Below, one piece after another: positions 27,086-35,758 of a stretch of 64,000 nt of DNA. Source of the DNA: Arsenophonus sp045399315. GTDB lineage: Bacteria; Pseudomonadota; Gammaproteobacteria; Enterobacterales; Enterobacteriaceae. The stretch's first letter is position 1. The number at the start of each line of letters is the position of its first letter. The stretch is from contig DAYVGO010000012.1 in assembly GCA_045399315.1 (NCBI GenBank), positions 62,001 through 126,000 on the forward strand, read 5' to 3'. The translations under genes and the position numbers were made by a program. The notes under the pieces are model-generated. The model saw nothing but the letters and a program-made list of their open reading frames with translations. It had not been told where the DNA came from and did not search any database.

Positions 27086-27113
27086 ATACAGGTAAAAGGA
27101 ACTTTACCTGTAT
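27086..27113 (-). terminator. Hairpin terminator/attenuator between hfq and hflX
   Basis: A perfect 11 bp stem (ATACAGGTAAA / TTTACCTGTAT) with a six-base loop lies between the hfq stop and the hflX start. On the minus strand only four T residues follow, so it probably lets part of the transcription through. On the plus strand it has seven T residues, but no gene reads in that direction here. Confidence 0.65.
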
Positions 27114-27140
27114 TTTTTTATGTTCAGATAATTAACTGAA

Positions 27141-27437
27141 CTATTCAGTCGCATCACTATCCTGTGGAACTGCCACATTACCTGTGTTGTAATTACCTAA
27201 ACCTGTATTACTCCCTTGATTGTTATGGTGAGAAATAGGACGAGCAGGTACTACAGTAGAAATAGCATGCTTATATACCATTTGGCTTACTGTGTTTTTC
27301 AGTAAAATAACAAATTGATCAAATGATTCGATTTGACCTTGTAATTTGATACCATTGACCAAATAAATAGAAACCGGAACCCTTTCACGACGTAACGCGT
27401 TTAGGAACGGATCTTGCAAAGATTGCCCCTTAGCCAT
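27141..27437 (-). CDS. hfq: RNA chaperone Hfq
   Basis: Hexameric Sm-like protein that pairs small RNAs with mRNAs. The N-terminal 65 residues are essentially the E. coli core: Sm1 from GQSLQDPFLNALRRERVPVS with Q8 for the proximal face, Sm2 with YKHAISTVVP. The C-terminal tail is short and rich in N, G and T and ends in the acidic SDATE. Length 98 against 102. A functional Hfq fits the presence of a recognisable GlmZ small RNA at 60.3 kb. It lies between miaA and hflX, the standard order. Confidence 0.98.
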   Translation of the reverse strand: MAKGQSLQDPFLNALRRERVPVSIYLVNGIKLQGQIESFDQFVILLKNTVSQMVYKHAISTVVPARPISHHNNQGSNTGLGNYNTGNVAVPQDSDATE

Positions 27438-27546
27438 TCTCTATTTTCCTTATTTTGTTGTTTTTAACTAAGAACCTGTATGGTTCGAAAAAATTAACTA
27501 CTCAAAAAATCGTGCTTTTACCACCAATTGTACATAAATAGCAAAC

Positions 27547-28488
27547 CTATGCACTAACAACATGTAATATTCTATTAAGAGCTCCCTTAATATCATTGCT
27601 ATCGAGTCTATGCACGTTTTTCCATCCTCGTAACCATGTAATTTGACGTTTAGCTAATTGACGTGTCGCACATATACCACGATAAACCATTTCATCATAG
27701 TTGATTTCACCAGACAAATATGACCACATCTGACGATAACCAACAGAACGTATAGCAGGTAGAGTCTCATGCAGATCACCTCTGCCATAAAGCGCCTTAA
27801 CCTCATCTTCAAAACCCGCCTTCAACATTTGTAAAAAACGAATTTCTATACGTTGATGGAGAATTTTACGATCTTGCGGTGAAATGGCAAACTGTAACAC
27901 ATTATAAGGTAATTCTGCCTCTACAATTTCAGTTAATTCTGTCAAGCTCTTCCCGGAAACTAAGAAAACTTCCAAGGCGCGAGACAATCGTTGAGGATCA
28001 TTCGGATGGATTCTGGCTGCCGATATAGGATCAACCTCTTGCAAACGTTTATGAATTGCACCCCAACCAAATTGCTTCGCTTGTGCTTCAATCTCTGCTC
28101 GAATTGTAACATCCGCTGAAGGTAAAGGTGACAACCCATCTAACAACGCTTTAAAATATAGCATAGTCCCTCCAACTAGTAAGGGAATACAGCCTGCTGC
28201 TACAATTTTTTCCATTTCTAATAATGCATCACGTTGAAAATCTGCCGCAGAATAAGACTGCGCAGGATCCAAAATGTCAATCAAGCGGTGTGGAGCCAAT
28301 TGCTGCTCTTCCAGTGTTGGTTTTGCTGTTCCTATATCCATACCGTGATAAACTAAAGCAGAATCTACACTGATTATTTCAACGGGCAACTTTTGACGTA
28401 ATGCTATTGCAAAGGTTGTCTTGCCAGACGCTGTTGGCCCCATTATAAAAATAGCTTTCGGTCTCTGGCGAAAAATTAGTTTATTCAT
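27547..28488 (-). CDS. miaA: tRNA dimethylallyltransferase MiaA
   Basis: Transfers dimethylallyl to A37 of tRNAs reading UNN codons. The P-loop GPTASGKT is at residues 17-24, the SVDSALVYHGMDIGTAKP segment near 40-57 and the RLSRALEVFLVSGKSL segment near 165-180; the C-terminal part carries QLAKRQITWLRGW. Length 313 against 316. Its start overlaps the end of mutL by 8 bp, so translation is coupled, as in E. coli where the gene follows mutL directly. Confidence 0.97.
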   Translation of the reverse strand: MNKLIFRQRPKAIFIMGPTASGKTTFAIALRQKLPVEIISVDSALVYHGMDIGTAKPTLEEQQLAPHRLIDILDPAQSYSAADFQRDALLEMEKIVAAGCIPLLVGGTMLYFKALLDGLSPLPSADVTIRAEIEAQAKQFGWGAIHKRLQEVDPISAARIHPNDPQRLSRALEVFLVSGKSLTELTEIVEAELPYNVLQFAISPQDRKILHQRIEIRFLQMLKAGFEDEVKALYGRGDLHETLPAIRSVGYRQMWSYLSGEINYDEMVYRGICATRQLAKRQITWLRGWKNVHRLDSNDIKGALNRILHVVSA

Positions 28489-30418
28489 GGGTTAAAGTTG
28501 TTATCACCAATTCAAAATCAATTAGTTGTAGTAATGTCTTCGGTGGTTCTTTAACTAATTCAGGGTAAGCCCGCTCAAGATCCGCTAATAATTGTACCCC
28601 TTGTGCAACCGTCCACACTTGTTTTTCATGCACTAACTGATCGGCTAACCAAACAACTAATCCCTTTACTTGGCAAGAAACATTTTGCGCAAGATAATCT
28701 AGTAGCTTTGGAAATAATTCAGTTAAATTTTGCGCTCTCAAGGGACAAGATACACCACTAATTGTTGCTTTTTTATGAGAAATACTGATGTCAAAACCCA
28801 ATGTAGTTAATAATACCTTTACTCGATAAAAAGTTTCAATTTCCTTTTCTGTTAAAGCTATCTTTATTGGTATAAGTAAAGGCTGCGATTTTAAGCCTTT
28901 ATCAGTAGGAATTAATTGACTGCGTATCAAGTATCGCTCAGCTTCTGTTAATGATAACAAACCAATTCCTAATGATGATTCAATAAATGCAAAATTTTTA
29001 GAATAAATTGTTAGTATTTTACCAAGAGTATAATTTTTATCATTTTTTTCTACCACAACCGATTTTACTGCTATTTTTTCAGATTCTAACGTTTTTCGCT
29101 CTGGGAAAAGTGGGATTTTTTCTGGTTCAACTTGCTGATTTTGTATAAATTGCTGATAAAGATCCCCCTGTTTTTTGTTGTAGTTTTTTTTACTTATTTT
29201 CCCATCATTATGGCAATAAAATGAGCTGGCTCTAGCGGGCAAAATTTGGCTATTTGAACTTAACTCTGTTATTCCTTCAGCTTTTTGTTGCTCAACCACT
29301 AAATGCTGTTTGGCGTTATCTGAGGCAAAAAAATTTTCGCCAGCCGCCAACCGATTTTGCACTCCTAAAACAATATCTGTTTCCTGTTGCAGATTAACAG
29401 CTACTTGATTAAATTGTTTTTGTTGTTGGTTTAAGACAGTACTCACACCCTGGTAAATAAAATCATGAACTAATCTTGCCTGATGAAAACGTACTTCCTG
29501 CTTGGTCGGATGAACATTGACATCAACCTGATGAGGATCAATATTTAAATAAAGCACATAAGCGGCTTGCTGTCCTTCTTGCAGATGATCCGCATAAGCC
29601 TGACGAATTGCATGATTAATTAATCGATCACGGATCATGCGCCCATTAACATAACAATATTGAATTTCAGCAGAATTGCCTAAACCAGGGTCAGCTACCC
29701 AGCCTTTAATTGTCAAATCACCATGTTGCCAATATAATTTCAGCGCATTTTGCATAAAAGTACTGCCACAAATAGCCGCCAGACGTCGTTCATATTGCTC
29801 TTCAACATTGGTTGCTCGATATTGGCGAACTAATTTGCCATTATGATGCAAGTTAATTGCAACATCGAAACGTGCTAAAGCGATTCTACGTACAACCTCA
29901 TCAATATGGTTAAATTCTGTTTTTTCTGTACGTAAAAATTTACGGCGGGCCGGCGTATTATAAAACAGATCGAAAACTTCAACTGTTGTTCCTATTGGAT
30001 GAGCGGCAGGTTTTAGCGTAACATTCATCTCACGCCCTTCAGCATAAGCTTGCCAGGCTTCTGTTTGCGCCGCGCCGCGTGAAGTTAGGATTAAACGCGA
30101 AACTGAACTAATACTGGCCAGCGCTTCTCCTCTAAACCCCATACTTATAATCGCTTCGAGATCTTCTAGAGTCGCTATTTTACTAGTAGCATGCCGCTCC
30201 AACGCTAGCATCAAATCTTCTTTGGCGATGCCACTACCATTATCATGGATACGGATAAGTTTTGCACCACCACGCTCAATTTCAATATCAACACGACTGG
30301 CGCCTGCATCAAGGCTATTTTCAACTAACTCTTTCACAACCGATGATGGGCGTTCAACAACTTCACCCGCAGCAATCTGATTAGCTAACTGAGGGGAAAG
30401 AATTTGTATTGCTGACAT
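28481..30418 (-). CDS. mutL: DNA mismatch repair protein MutL
   Basis: ATPase that links MutS mismatch recognition to MutH and UvrD. The GHKL ATPase is intact: VVKELVENSLDAGA with the catalytic glutamate near residue 29-42, DNGSGI near 58-63 and GFRGEALASI near 93-102. The N-terminal half ends with DVNVHPTKQEVRFH. A low-complexity linker (about 340-450, rich in Q, N, K, E) precedes the C-terminal dimerisation domain. At 645 residues it is longer than E. coli (615) because of the linker. UvrD, the helicase of this pathway, is present at 46.8 kb. It overlaps miaA. Confidence 0.97.
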   Translation of the reverse strand: MSAIQILSPQLANQIAAGEVVERPSSVVKELVENSLDAGASRVDIEIERGGAKLIRIHDNGSGIAKEDLMLALERHATSKIATLEDLEAIISMGFRGEALASISSVSRLILTSRGAAQTEAWQAYAEGREMNVTLKPAAHPIGTTVEVFDLFYNTPARRKFLRTEKTEFNHIDEVVRRIALARFDVAINLHHNGKLVRQYRATNVEEQYERRLAAICGSTFMQNALKLYWQHGDLTIKGWVADPGLGNSAEIQYCYVNGRMIRDRLINHAIRQAYADHLQEGQQAAYVLYLNIDPHQVDVNVHPTKQEVRFHQARLVHDFIYQGVSTVLNQQQKQFNQVAVNLQQETDIVLGVQNRLAAGENFFASDNAKQHLVVEQQKAEGITELSSNSQILPARASSFYCHNDGKISKKNYNKKQGDLYQQFIQNQQVEPEKIPLFPERKTLESEKIAVKSVVVEKNDKNYTLGKILTIYSKNFAFIESSLGIGLLSLTEAERYLIRSQLIPTDKGLKSQPLLIPIKIALTEKEIETFYRVKVLLTTLGFDISISHKKATISGVSCPLRAQNLTELFPKLLDYLAQNVSCQVKGLVVWLADQLVHEKQVWTVAQGVQLLADLERAYPELVKEPPKTLLQLIDFELVITTLTHE

Positions 30419-30439
30419 AATGACCTCTGCCGTATTCCA

Positions 30440-31717
30440 TCATTTTGGCGCTGCCTGTAAGGGATGCTGTGTAAAATAATTGCGTAATCCTTGATGAATA
30501 GCTACAGCTAACCTCTCCTGATAATCATCGGAAACTAAAAGACGTTCTTCAGAAATATTACTAATAAAACCAGTTTCCACAAGAATGGATGGAATGTCGG
30601 GAGAACGAAGTACACCAAGACTAGCATGTTCCGGATTATATTTATGAATGTTACCAATTTTACTTAATTCTCTTAGCACCTTTACTGCAACAATATAACC
30701 TACACGCTGAGAATTGCCAAATTGCAAATCTAAAACAGCTTGACTAAGATAAGGATCCACACCATTTGCCAACGCATCACCTGCGCCACCAAGTAATTCA
30801 GATTGCTTCTCATGTTGTTCAAGCCAATTACCTAATTCACTATTCGCTCGGTGATTTGAAAGTACCCAAACAGAGGCACCTCGGGCTCGATTATTAGGTG
30901 CCGCATCAGCATGAATTGAAACTAACATATCAGCCGCTTTTTGACGTGCTACTTCCGAACGGCCAGCAACAGAAATAAGATAGTCACCATTACGGGTCAT
31001 CACTGGCTTAAACATAGGATCTTTGTTTAAATGATGCTCTAACTTACGCGCGATACTCATCGTTATATTTTTTTCACGGTGCCCATTTTGCCCAATGGCG
31101 CCAGGATCTTTACCACCATGTCCAGCATCTATCGCCACGACAACCTGCCGACTACCTCTAGGCATATTTTTATATACAGAAGGGGTTAAAGAGTAATTAG
31201 CTAACCTTTTCTCCGGTTGGGAGTTAATTGATAACGATTTATTGGTTACTGCTGTTGTCGGCTGCTGTGACACGACAAGGCTACCATTTTTTAACGTAAA
31301 TACGATGTGATATTGATTATTTATTTGTTTGACTACCGCACGAGCAGTCGCTGCATATGCCAATTCAATAACAATACGTTGGTATTGGCTATTCGGTGGC
31401 TTACTGGTCCGGATCCCCTTAACTAAATTATTATCCATAAACTTCATTGGTAAACCAGACACCTGGGCAAATTGACGAAAATCAACAACCAGACGTTCAG
31501 GATCATGGAGTAGGAAAAAACGGTACTCTGGGTTACCTACAGCAAACTGTAAAGTGACTTTTGCCTCGGATACACTATCATTGACACCAATATTAGATAA
31601 AGTTGCAGCCTTAGCATTAGATAATAAAAAACTGCTAAATAGTATTATTGCCATTAACAAAAGAAACATTTGGGTTTGCCAACTTTTTATTATATTAATC
31701 ATCGAAATAGTCATCAT
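30440..31717 (-). CDS. amiB: N-acetylmuramoyl-L-alanine amidase AmiB
   Basis: Periplasmic zinc amidase that splits septal peptidoglycan during daughter-cell separation, activated by EnvC. A signal peptide (residues about 13-37, WQTQMFLLLMAIILFSSFLLSNAKA) leads to the AMIN septal-targeting domain (about 40-145) and, after a linker, the Amidase_3 domain from about 190 (VVVAIDAGHGGKDPGAIGQNG and later SILVETGFISN with the catalytic glutamate). Length 425. The start has three candidate methionines (MMTISM); the ATG at 31717 follows AAAGGA. It is placed tsaE-amiB-mutL as in E. coli. Confidence 0.95.
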   Translation of the reverse strand: MMTISMINIIKSWQTQMFLLLMAIILFSSFLLSNAKAATLSNIGVNDSVSEAKVTLQFAVGNPEYRFFLLHDPERLVVDFRQFAQVSGLPMKFMDNNLVKGIRTSKPPNSQYQRIVIELAYAATARAVVKQINNQYHIVFTLKNGSLVVSQQPTTAVTNKSLSINSQPEKRLANYSLTPSVYKNMPRGSRQVVVAIDAGHGGKDPGAIGQNGHREKNITMSIARKLEHHLNKDPMFKPVMTRNGDYLISVAGRSEVARQKAADMLVSIHADAAPNNRARGASVWVLSNHRANSELGNWLEQHEKQSELLGGAGDALANGVDPYLSQAVLDLQFGNSQRVGYIVAVKVLRELSKIGNIHKYNPEHASLGVLRSPDIPSILVETGFISNISEERLLVSDDYQERLAVAIHQGLRNYFTQHPLQAAPK

Positions 31718-31735
31718 GATTAGTATTCCTTTAGA

Positions 31736-32194
31736 TTATGACAATTTTGCTAATAACATTTCCCCATATATTGATAACGCGACAAATCGTGCTTGTCTTT
31801 CATTATTGTCATAGGATAGATAGAGTTCGAGATCAGCACATGGTAATATCCCTTCACCTTTCTGTGGCCACTCCACCAAACATATAGCCTGCCAATCAAA
31901 ATAATCACGGATACCCATAAATTCAAGCTCTTCAGCATCAGTTAAACGATATAGATCAAAATGGTAAACAAGATTAGGAGTCAGCGAATATGATTCAACT
32001 AACGTGTAAGTTGGACTTTTTACATGTCCTTGATAACCTAAACCTTGCAAGAAACCGCGAGTAAAAGTCGTTTTCCCTGTGCCCAAATCACCATATAAAT
32101 AAAGAATAAAACGCTGCTTACAGAGATGTGCTAAACGATGTCCTAACGCTATTGTTGCTTCTTCATTAGCGAGCAATAATATAAGTTCTTTCAT
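31736..32194 (-). CDS. tsaE: tRNA threonylcarbamoyladenosine synthesis ATPase TsaE
   Basis: ATPase of the TsaB-TsaD-TsaE complex that makes t6A37 on tRNAs reading ANN codons. The ATG at 32194 (MKELILLLANEEATIALG) gives 152 residues (E. coli 153); an upstream TTG would add an unmatched MALFF. Walker A is GDLGTGKTT near residue 39, followed by SPTYTLVE and VYHFDLYRL, the family hallmarks. Normally nnrE precedes this gene and overlaps or abuts it; here that gene is missing, so tsaE must have its own promoter in the A+T-rich spacer upstream. Confidence 0.95.
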   Translation of the reverse strand: MKELILLLANEEATIALGHRLAHLCKQRFILYLYGDLGTGKTTFTRGFLQGLGYQGHVKSPTYTLVESYSLTPNLVYHFDLYRLTDAEELEFMGIRDYFDWQAICLVEWPQKGEGILPCADLELYLSYDNNERQARFVALSIYGEMLLAKLS

Positions 32195-33701
32195 AAAAAA
32201 TAGTGCCAATTTTGTAATTTTTTCTTATTTAATTGTTTAATGCATAAAATATATCATAAAAGACCATTTTATACTGAACATTATAGCAATATTTAATGTT
32301 ATTTTTGCCAATAAAGCTTACATCATATACTTATTATTCAGGTAGTTAATATTTTTTAGTTTACCAATCTTATCAATAACCTATCATTTGATCTGAAGTA
32401 ATTTTAAAAAAAACGAATATATAAAAATTTTTAATGATATCAGGTGATTAAAATTTATTATGTCAATATAGTTGTTAAAAAAACATATTTATAAACTCAA
32501 ACTAAAATAGAAGACAGCGAAAATAACTTGATGACTATGATGAGACTAAATCACAATCACAGCATCAACGGCATTAGTAACTAACTGTCAATGTTAAAAT
32601 GAATCTTCTATTGCTAAGCTTTAGAGCCCAATTAAATAGTTAACTTCATTAAACTGATTTCATCAAATAAAACCACAAAATATTTTTGTCTTAAACAATT
32701 AACGCTATTTGACTAAAATAAACATTTTTACATTAATATTAATAAAGGGACCTTATACTATCACTAGAGTAAACATCCGCTAATTAAGGAAGGTAATTTG
32801 GCATTAGATCGGACAACTTGAGATATATCGATAAGATTATACCTTTATTAATAAATAAAACCTTACCAGAGTAACAATAGCGGCTTGTTAGCGCTATCTA
32901 GTTATCAACACGCATATTATCTAAGAGTAGATACTTCACAATTTTAATTGTGAATAAAATAAAAATGTATTGATAATAAAAAAATAACCATGTAATCAAT
33001 CATCAAAAAATATAAATATTTTATAGATTATTTTCAATATGTTAAATGATATAGATGAAAAAAAACATCACTAATGATATACATAAAAGAGAGCATTTAC
33101 CTGTGGATAACTCTGTGCAATAAAGTAAAAGAGACACTGTGTGTCATAAACAAAATTCAATTGTAAATGAATAAGTTATTAGAATATTTTAGCTAAGAAA
33201 ATGCAGTAGCTTTATCCATAACATCTTTAAAGTTAATGTAAATAACAACATCAATCCACCTACAATATCATTTAAACACTAAAATAATTTGCCTGCCAAG
33301 AATGACACCACATTGTTCATTTCACTGATAAAGTACATGCTGTAACATCTACTTCAAAATTGGGGAGTGGAATTCTATGCTAGCAGATACTATTTGCAAG
33401 TCCTATGTGCCCGATTTTTCAAATAAATTTTACACGACTAGCTATATATAATGGTTGACTAAGTATCAAGACTATGATTACTTTAAGGAGCTAATATCCT
33501 ATTTAAAAATAGACGGTTTTTATCAAAGTGCAACAAAAAATTTTATTCTTATTTGATCAAATAAAACTCAGCCACAATATTAAGTATATATCTTCACTAA
33601 AAATTGTGTGAATAATAGGCTGTTACTATAAAAAATATTTAGTAAAAAATAATAAGTTATACAACTAAAATTGTCATGCTAATCATGAGCAAAAGAAAAT
33701 T
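32195..33701. other. 1.5 kb gene-free region where nnrE and queG are expected
   Basis: No ORF of convincing family, length or ribosome site occurs on either strand, and hits to nnrE or queG motifs were not found by eye. The composition is extremely A+T-rich. In E. coli the interval between the glycine tRNAs and tsaE holds queG and nnrE, so both have been erased. The size, about 1.5 kb, would fit an old remnant of nnrE. The right half carries the DnaA-box cluster listed next, so it is not simply random filler. Confidence 0.7.
32902..33615. promoter_or_regulatory. DnaA-box cluster, possible datA-like DnaA-titration/inactivation locus
   Basis: Three perfect DnaA boxes (TTATNCACA, all on the minus strand): 32949-32957 (TTATTCACA), 33102-33110 (TTATCCACA, the strongest form) and 33607-33615 (TTATTCACA). 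Four one-mismatch boxes: 32902-32910 (TTATCAACA), 33114-33122, 33212-33220 (TTATCCATA) and 33428-33436. A one-mismatch IHF site (AAA TGTA TTGATA) is at 32963-32975, 5 bp from the first perfect box. My rough chance expectation in 1.5 kb of this composition is well below one perfect box. E. coli datA, which promotes DnaA-ATP hydrolysis with IHF, lies beside the same glycine tRNA genes. Function is inference. Confidence 0.5.
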
Positions 33702-33777
33702 TGGAGCGGGAAACAAGACTCGAACTCGCGACCCTGACCTTGGCAAGGCCGTGCTCTACCAACTGAGCTATTCCCAC
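33702..33777 (-). tRNA. glyV: tRNA-Gly (GCC)
   Basis: The minus strand folds into a standard cloverleaf of 76 nt with encoded CCA: acceptor GTGGGAA / TTCCCGC (one U-G wobble at 2-71), D arm AGCTCAGTTGGTAGAGC, anticodon loop CTTGCCAAG (GCC), T loop TTCGAGT. E. coli has three near-identical copies (glyV, glyX, glyY) at this site next to orn; only one remains here. Two wobble pairs (2-71 and one in the T stem) suggest A+T drift without loss of function. Confidence 0.95.
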
Positions 33778-33934
33778 AAAGTTATAAACACAATATTACC
33801 AATCAGTTATGGGTTGCGAATTATACGAAAAATTGTCAAACAGACAAGTACTTTTAGCCATAAAAAATCTATTTTCAATCTAAATGCTGTTTAAAACAAC
33901 AAACTACCCATAATCAGCTTGATAATAACACGAT

Positions 33935-34480
33935 TTAAAGCTTGATAAAATGTTGACGATAATAAGCCAACTCCGCAATTGATTCCCGTATATCCTCTAA
34001 AGCTTTATGCGTATTCTTTTTTGTAAAACCTGACAATATATTAGGTTTCCAACGGCGAGCAAGCTCTTTTAAAGTACTAACATCTATATAACGGTAATGA
34101 AAATATTTTTCCAATTCAGGCATATATTTGAATAAAAAACGACGGTCTTGACCAACACTATTACCACAAATAGGTGAAACACCCATAGGTATCCACTTTT
34201 CTAAAAAAGCAATCGTGGCTAATTCTGCTTTTTTTTCATCATATTGACTAGTTTTAACTCTACCAATCAGTCCACTTTCAGTATGCGTTCTAACATTCCA
34301 TTCATCCATAAGTGATAACTGTTGTTCTGATTGATGAATAACAATCACTGGCCCCTCGGATAAAATAGTTAGATCGGAATCAGTAACGATTGTTGCAATC
34401 TCAATGATACGATCCTGTTCTGGATCTAAGCCTGTCATTTCCAAATCTATCCAAATCAAATTATTCTTACTATTTATCAT
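33935..34480 (-). CDS. orn: Oligoribonuclease
   Basis: DEDD-family 3'-5' exoribonuclease that clears 2-5 nt RNA and pGpG; essential in E. coli. The ATG at 34480 (MINSKNNLIWIDLEMTGLD) with AGGA 7 bases upstream gives 181 residues, the E. coli length; the longer in-frame start at 34519 is unsupported. Catalytic D12 and E14 lie in WIDLEMTG, then NSVGQDRRF and HKALEDIRES provide the remaining acidic and histidine residues. It is divergent from rsgA across about 130 bp, and tRNA-Gly follows downstream on the same strand. Confidence 0.97.
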   Translation of the reverse strand: MINSKNNLIWIDLEMTGLDPEQDRIIEIATIVTDSDLTILSEGPVIVIHQSEQQLSLMDEWNVRTHTESGLIGRVKTSQYDEKKAELATIAFLEKWIPMGVSPICGNSVGQDRRFLFKYMPELEKYFHYRYIDVSTLKELARRWKPNILSGFTKKNTHKALEDIRESIAELAYYRQHFIKL

Positions 34481-34610
34481 GTTACATCCTAGGTTCCATT
34501 CTAAACTGATAGTATGCAATACTTAGTGTATGATAGCTGCTTAAGAGCATAACTGCGATAACTCTTGACAATGAATTCAATTGATAAACAAATAAAACTA
34601 GTGAGGTCAG

Positions 34611-35660
34611 GTGGCTAGAAAGAAATTCTCCAAAGGCCAACAACGCCAAATACAATCAAACCATCAAACTAAGCTAAAAAAACAGTGTCAGCAAAATATT
34701 GATGATAAACAACTTGGCACTCCTCAAGACGGGCTGGTCATTAGTCGTTTTGGTCAACATGCAGATATTGAAACAAAGGTAGGGGACATTCAACGCTGCA
34801 ATATTCGTCGAACAATCGACTCATTAGTCACGGGTGATCGTGTTATTTGGCGCCCTGCATTACATCAGCAATCTAATATAAAAGTAAATGGTGTCATAGA
34901 AGCAGTCTATGAGCGCACATCGGTCTTGACACGCCCTGATTACTATGATGGACTCAAGCCTATCACTGCTAATATTAACCAGGCCATCATTGTCTCAGCG
35001 ATATTGCCGCAATTATCATTAAATATTATTGATCGTTATTTAGTTGCCTGCGAAACCCTTAATATTGCGCCAATTATTATTTTAAATAAAATTGACCTAC
35101 TTAATAAACAAAACAGCAAAGAGATAAGTAAAGTAATAGAACTTTACCATAGTATTGGCTATGTAGTTTTAGGCGTCTCCAGTCATACTAATGAAGGAAT
35201 GGATGCTCTGATTAATATCCTGATAGGAAAGATATCTATTTTTGTCGGTCAATCTGGTGTTGGCAAATCGAGTTTGATTAATAATTTATTACCTAATAAT
35301 GAAGAAAAAATTTTAGTCAACCAATTGTCTGATAATTCAGGATTAGGTCAACATACAACAACAACTGCTCGTCTTTACCATTTCGCCCAAGGAGGTGATC
35401 TTATCGATTCACCAGGTATACGTGAATTTGGATTATGGCACCTAACCAAGGAACAAATAACTAAAGGGTTTGTCGAATTTAGACAATACTTGGGCTATTG
35501 CAAATTTCGTGATTGTAAACACTTAGACGACCCAGGATGCACTTTACAACAAGTGGTAACCACTGGAAAAATAGCAAAATCACGTTTTGAAAACTATCAT
35601 CGAATTTTAACAAGCATGGAACAAATAAAACTACGTGGACCTTTTACAGATAATAAATAG
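34611..35660 (+). CDS. rsgA: Small-subunit ribosome biogenesis GTPase RsgA
   Basis: Circularly permuted GTPase that matures the 30S decoding centre. The GTG start at 34611 (MARKKFSKGQQRQIQSNHQ) follows GAGGTCAG and matches the E. coli N terminus; 349 residues against 350. An OB-fold (about 40-115) leads to the permuted G domain with NKIDLL near 158, GQSGVGKSSLINNLL near 218, then DSPGIREFGLW. The zinc-binding tail has CKFRDCKHLDDPGC. The order orn (divergent), rsgA, psd, mscM matches E. coli. Confidence 0.97.
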   Translation: MARKKFSKGQQRQIQSNHQTKLKKQCQQNIDDKQLGTPQDGLVISRFGQHADIETKVGDIQRCNIRRTIDSLVTGDRVIWRPALHQQSNIKVNGVIEAVYERTSVLTRPDYYDGLKPITANINQAIIVSAILPQLSLNIIDRYLVACETLNIAPIIILNKIDLLNKQNSKEISKVIELYHSIGYVVLGVSSHTNEGMDALINILIGKISIFVGQSGVGKSSLINNLLPNNEEKILVNQLSDNSGLGQHTTTTARLYHFAQGGDLIDSPGIREFGLWHLTKEQITKGFVEFRQYLGYCKFRDCKHLDDPGCTLQQVVTTGKIAKSRFENYHRILTSMEQIKLRGPFTDNK

Positions 35661-35758
35661 TTATGAATATAACTCTAGAATTCATAAAAAGCATAGGTAC
35701 AATGACTATCTTTTTTTGATAACAACCCAATAACATTAGAATCAGACTAGAGGTTAAT

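Noticed and set aside
33554..33565. Palindrome TTGATCAA/ATTTGATCAAAT as an operator
   Set aside because: Short and A+T-rich palindromes are expected by chance here and no adjacent gene would be its target.
33676..33894. 72-codon plus-strand ORF
   Set aside because: It runs through the complement of the tRNA-Gly gene (GNKTRTRDPDLGKAVLYQLSY is the typical false peptide of an antisense tRNA).
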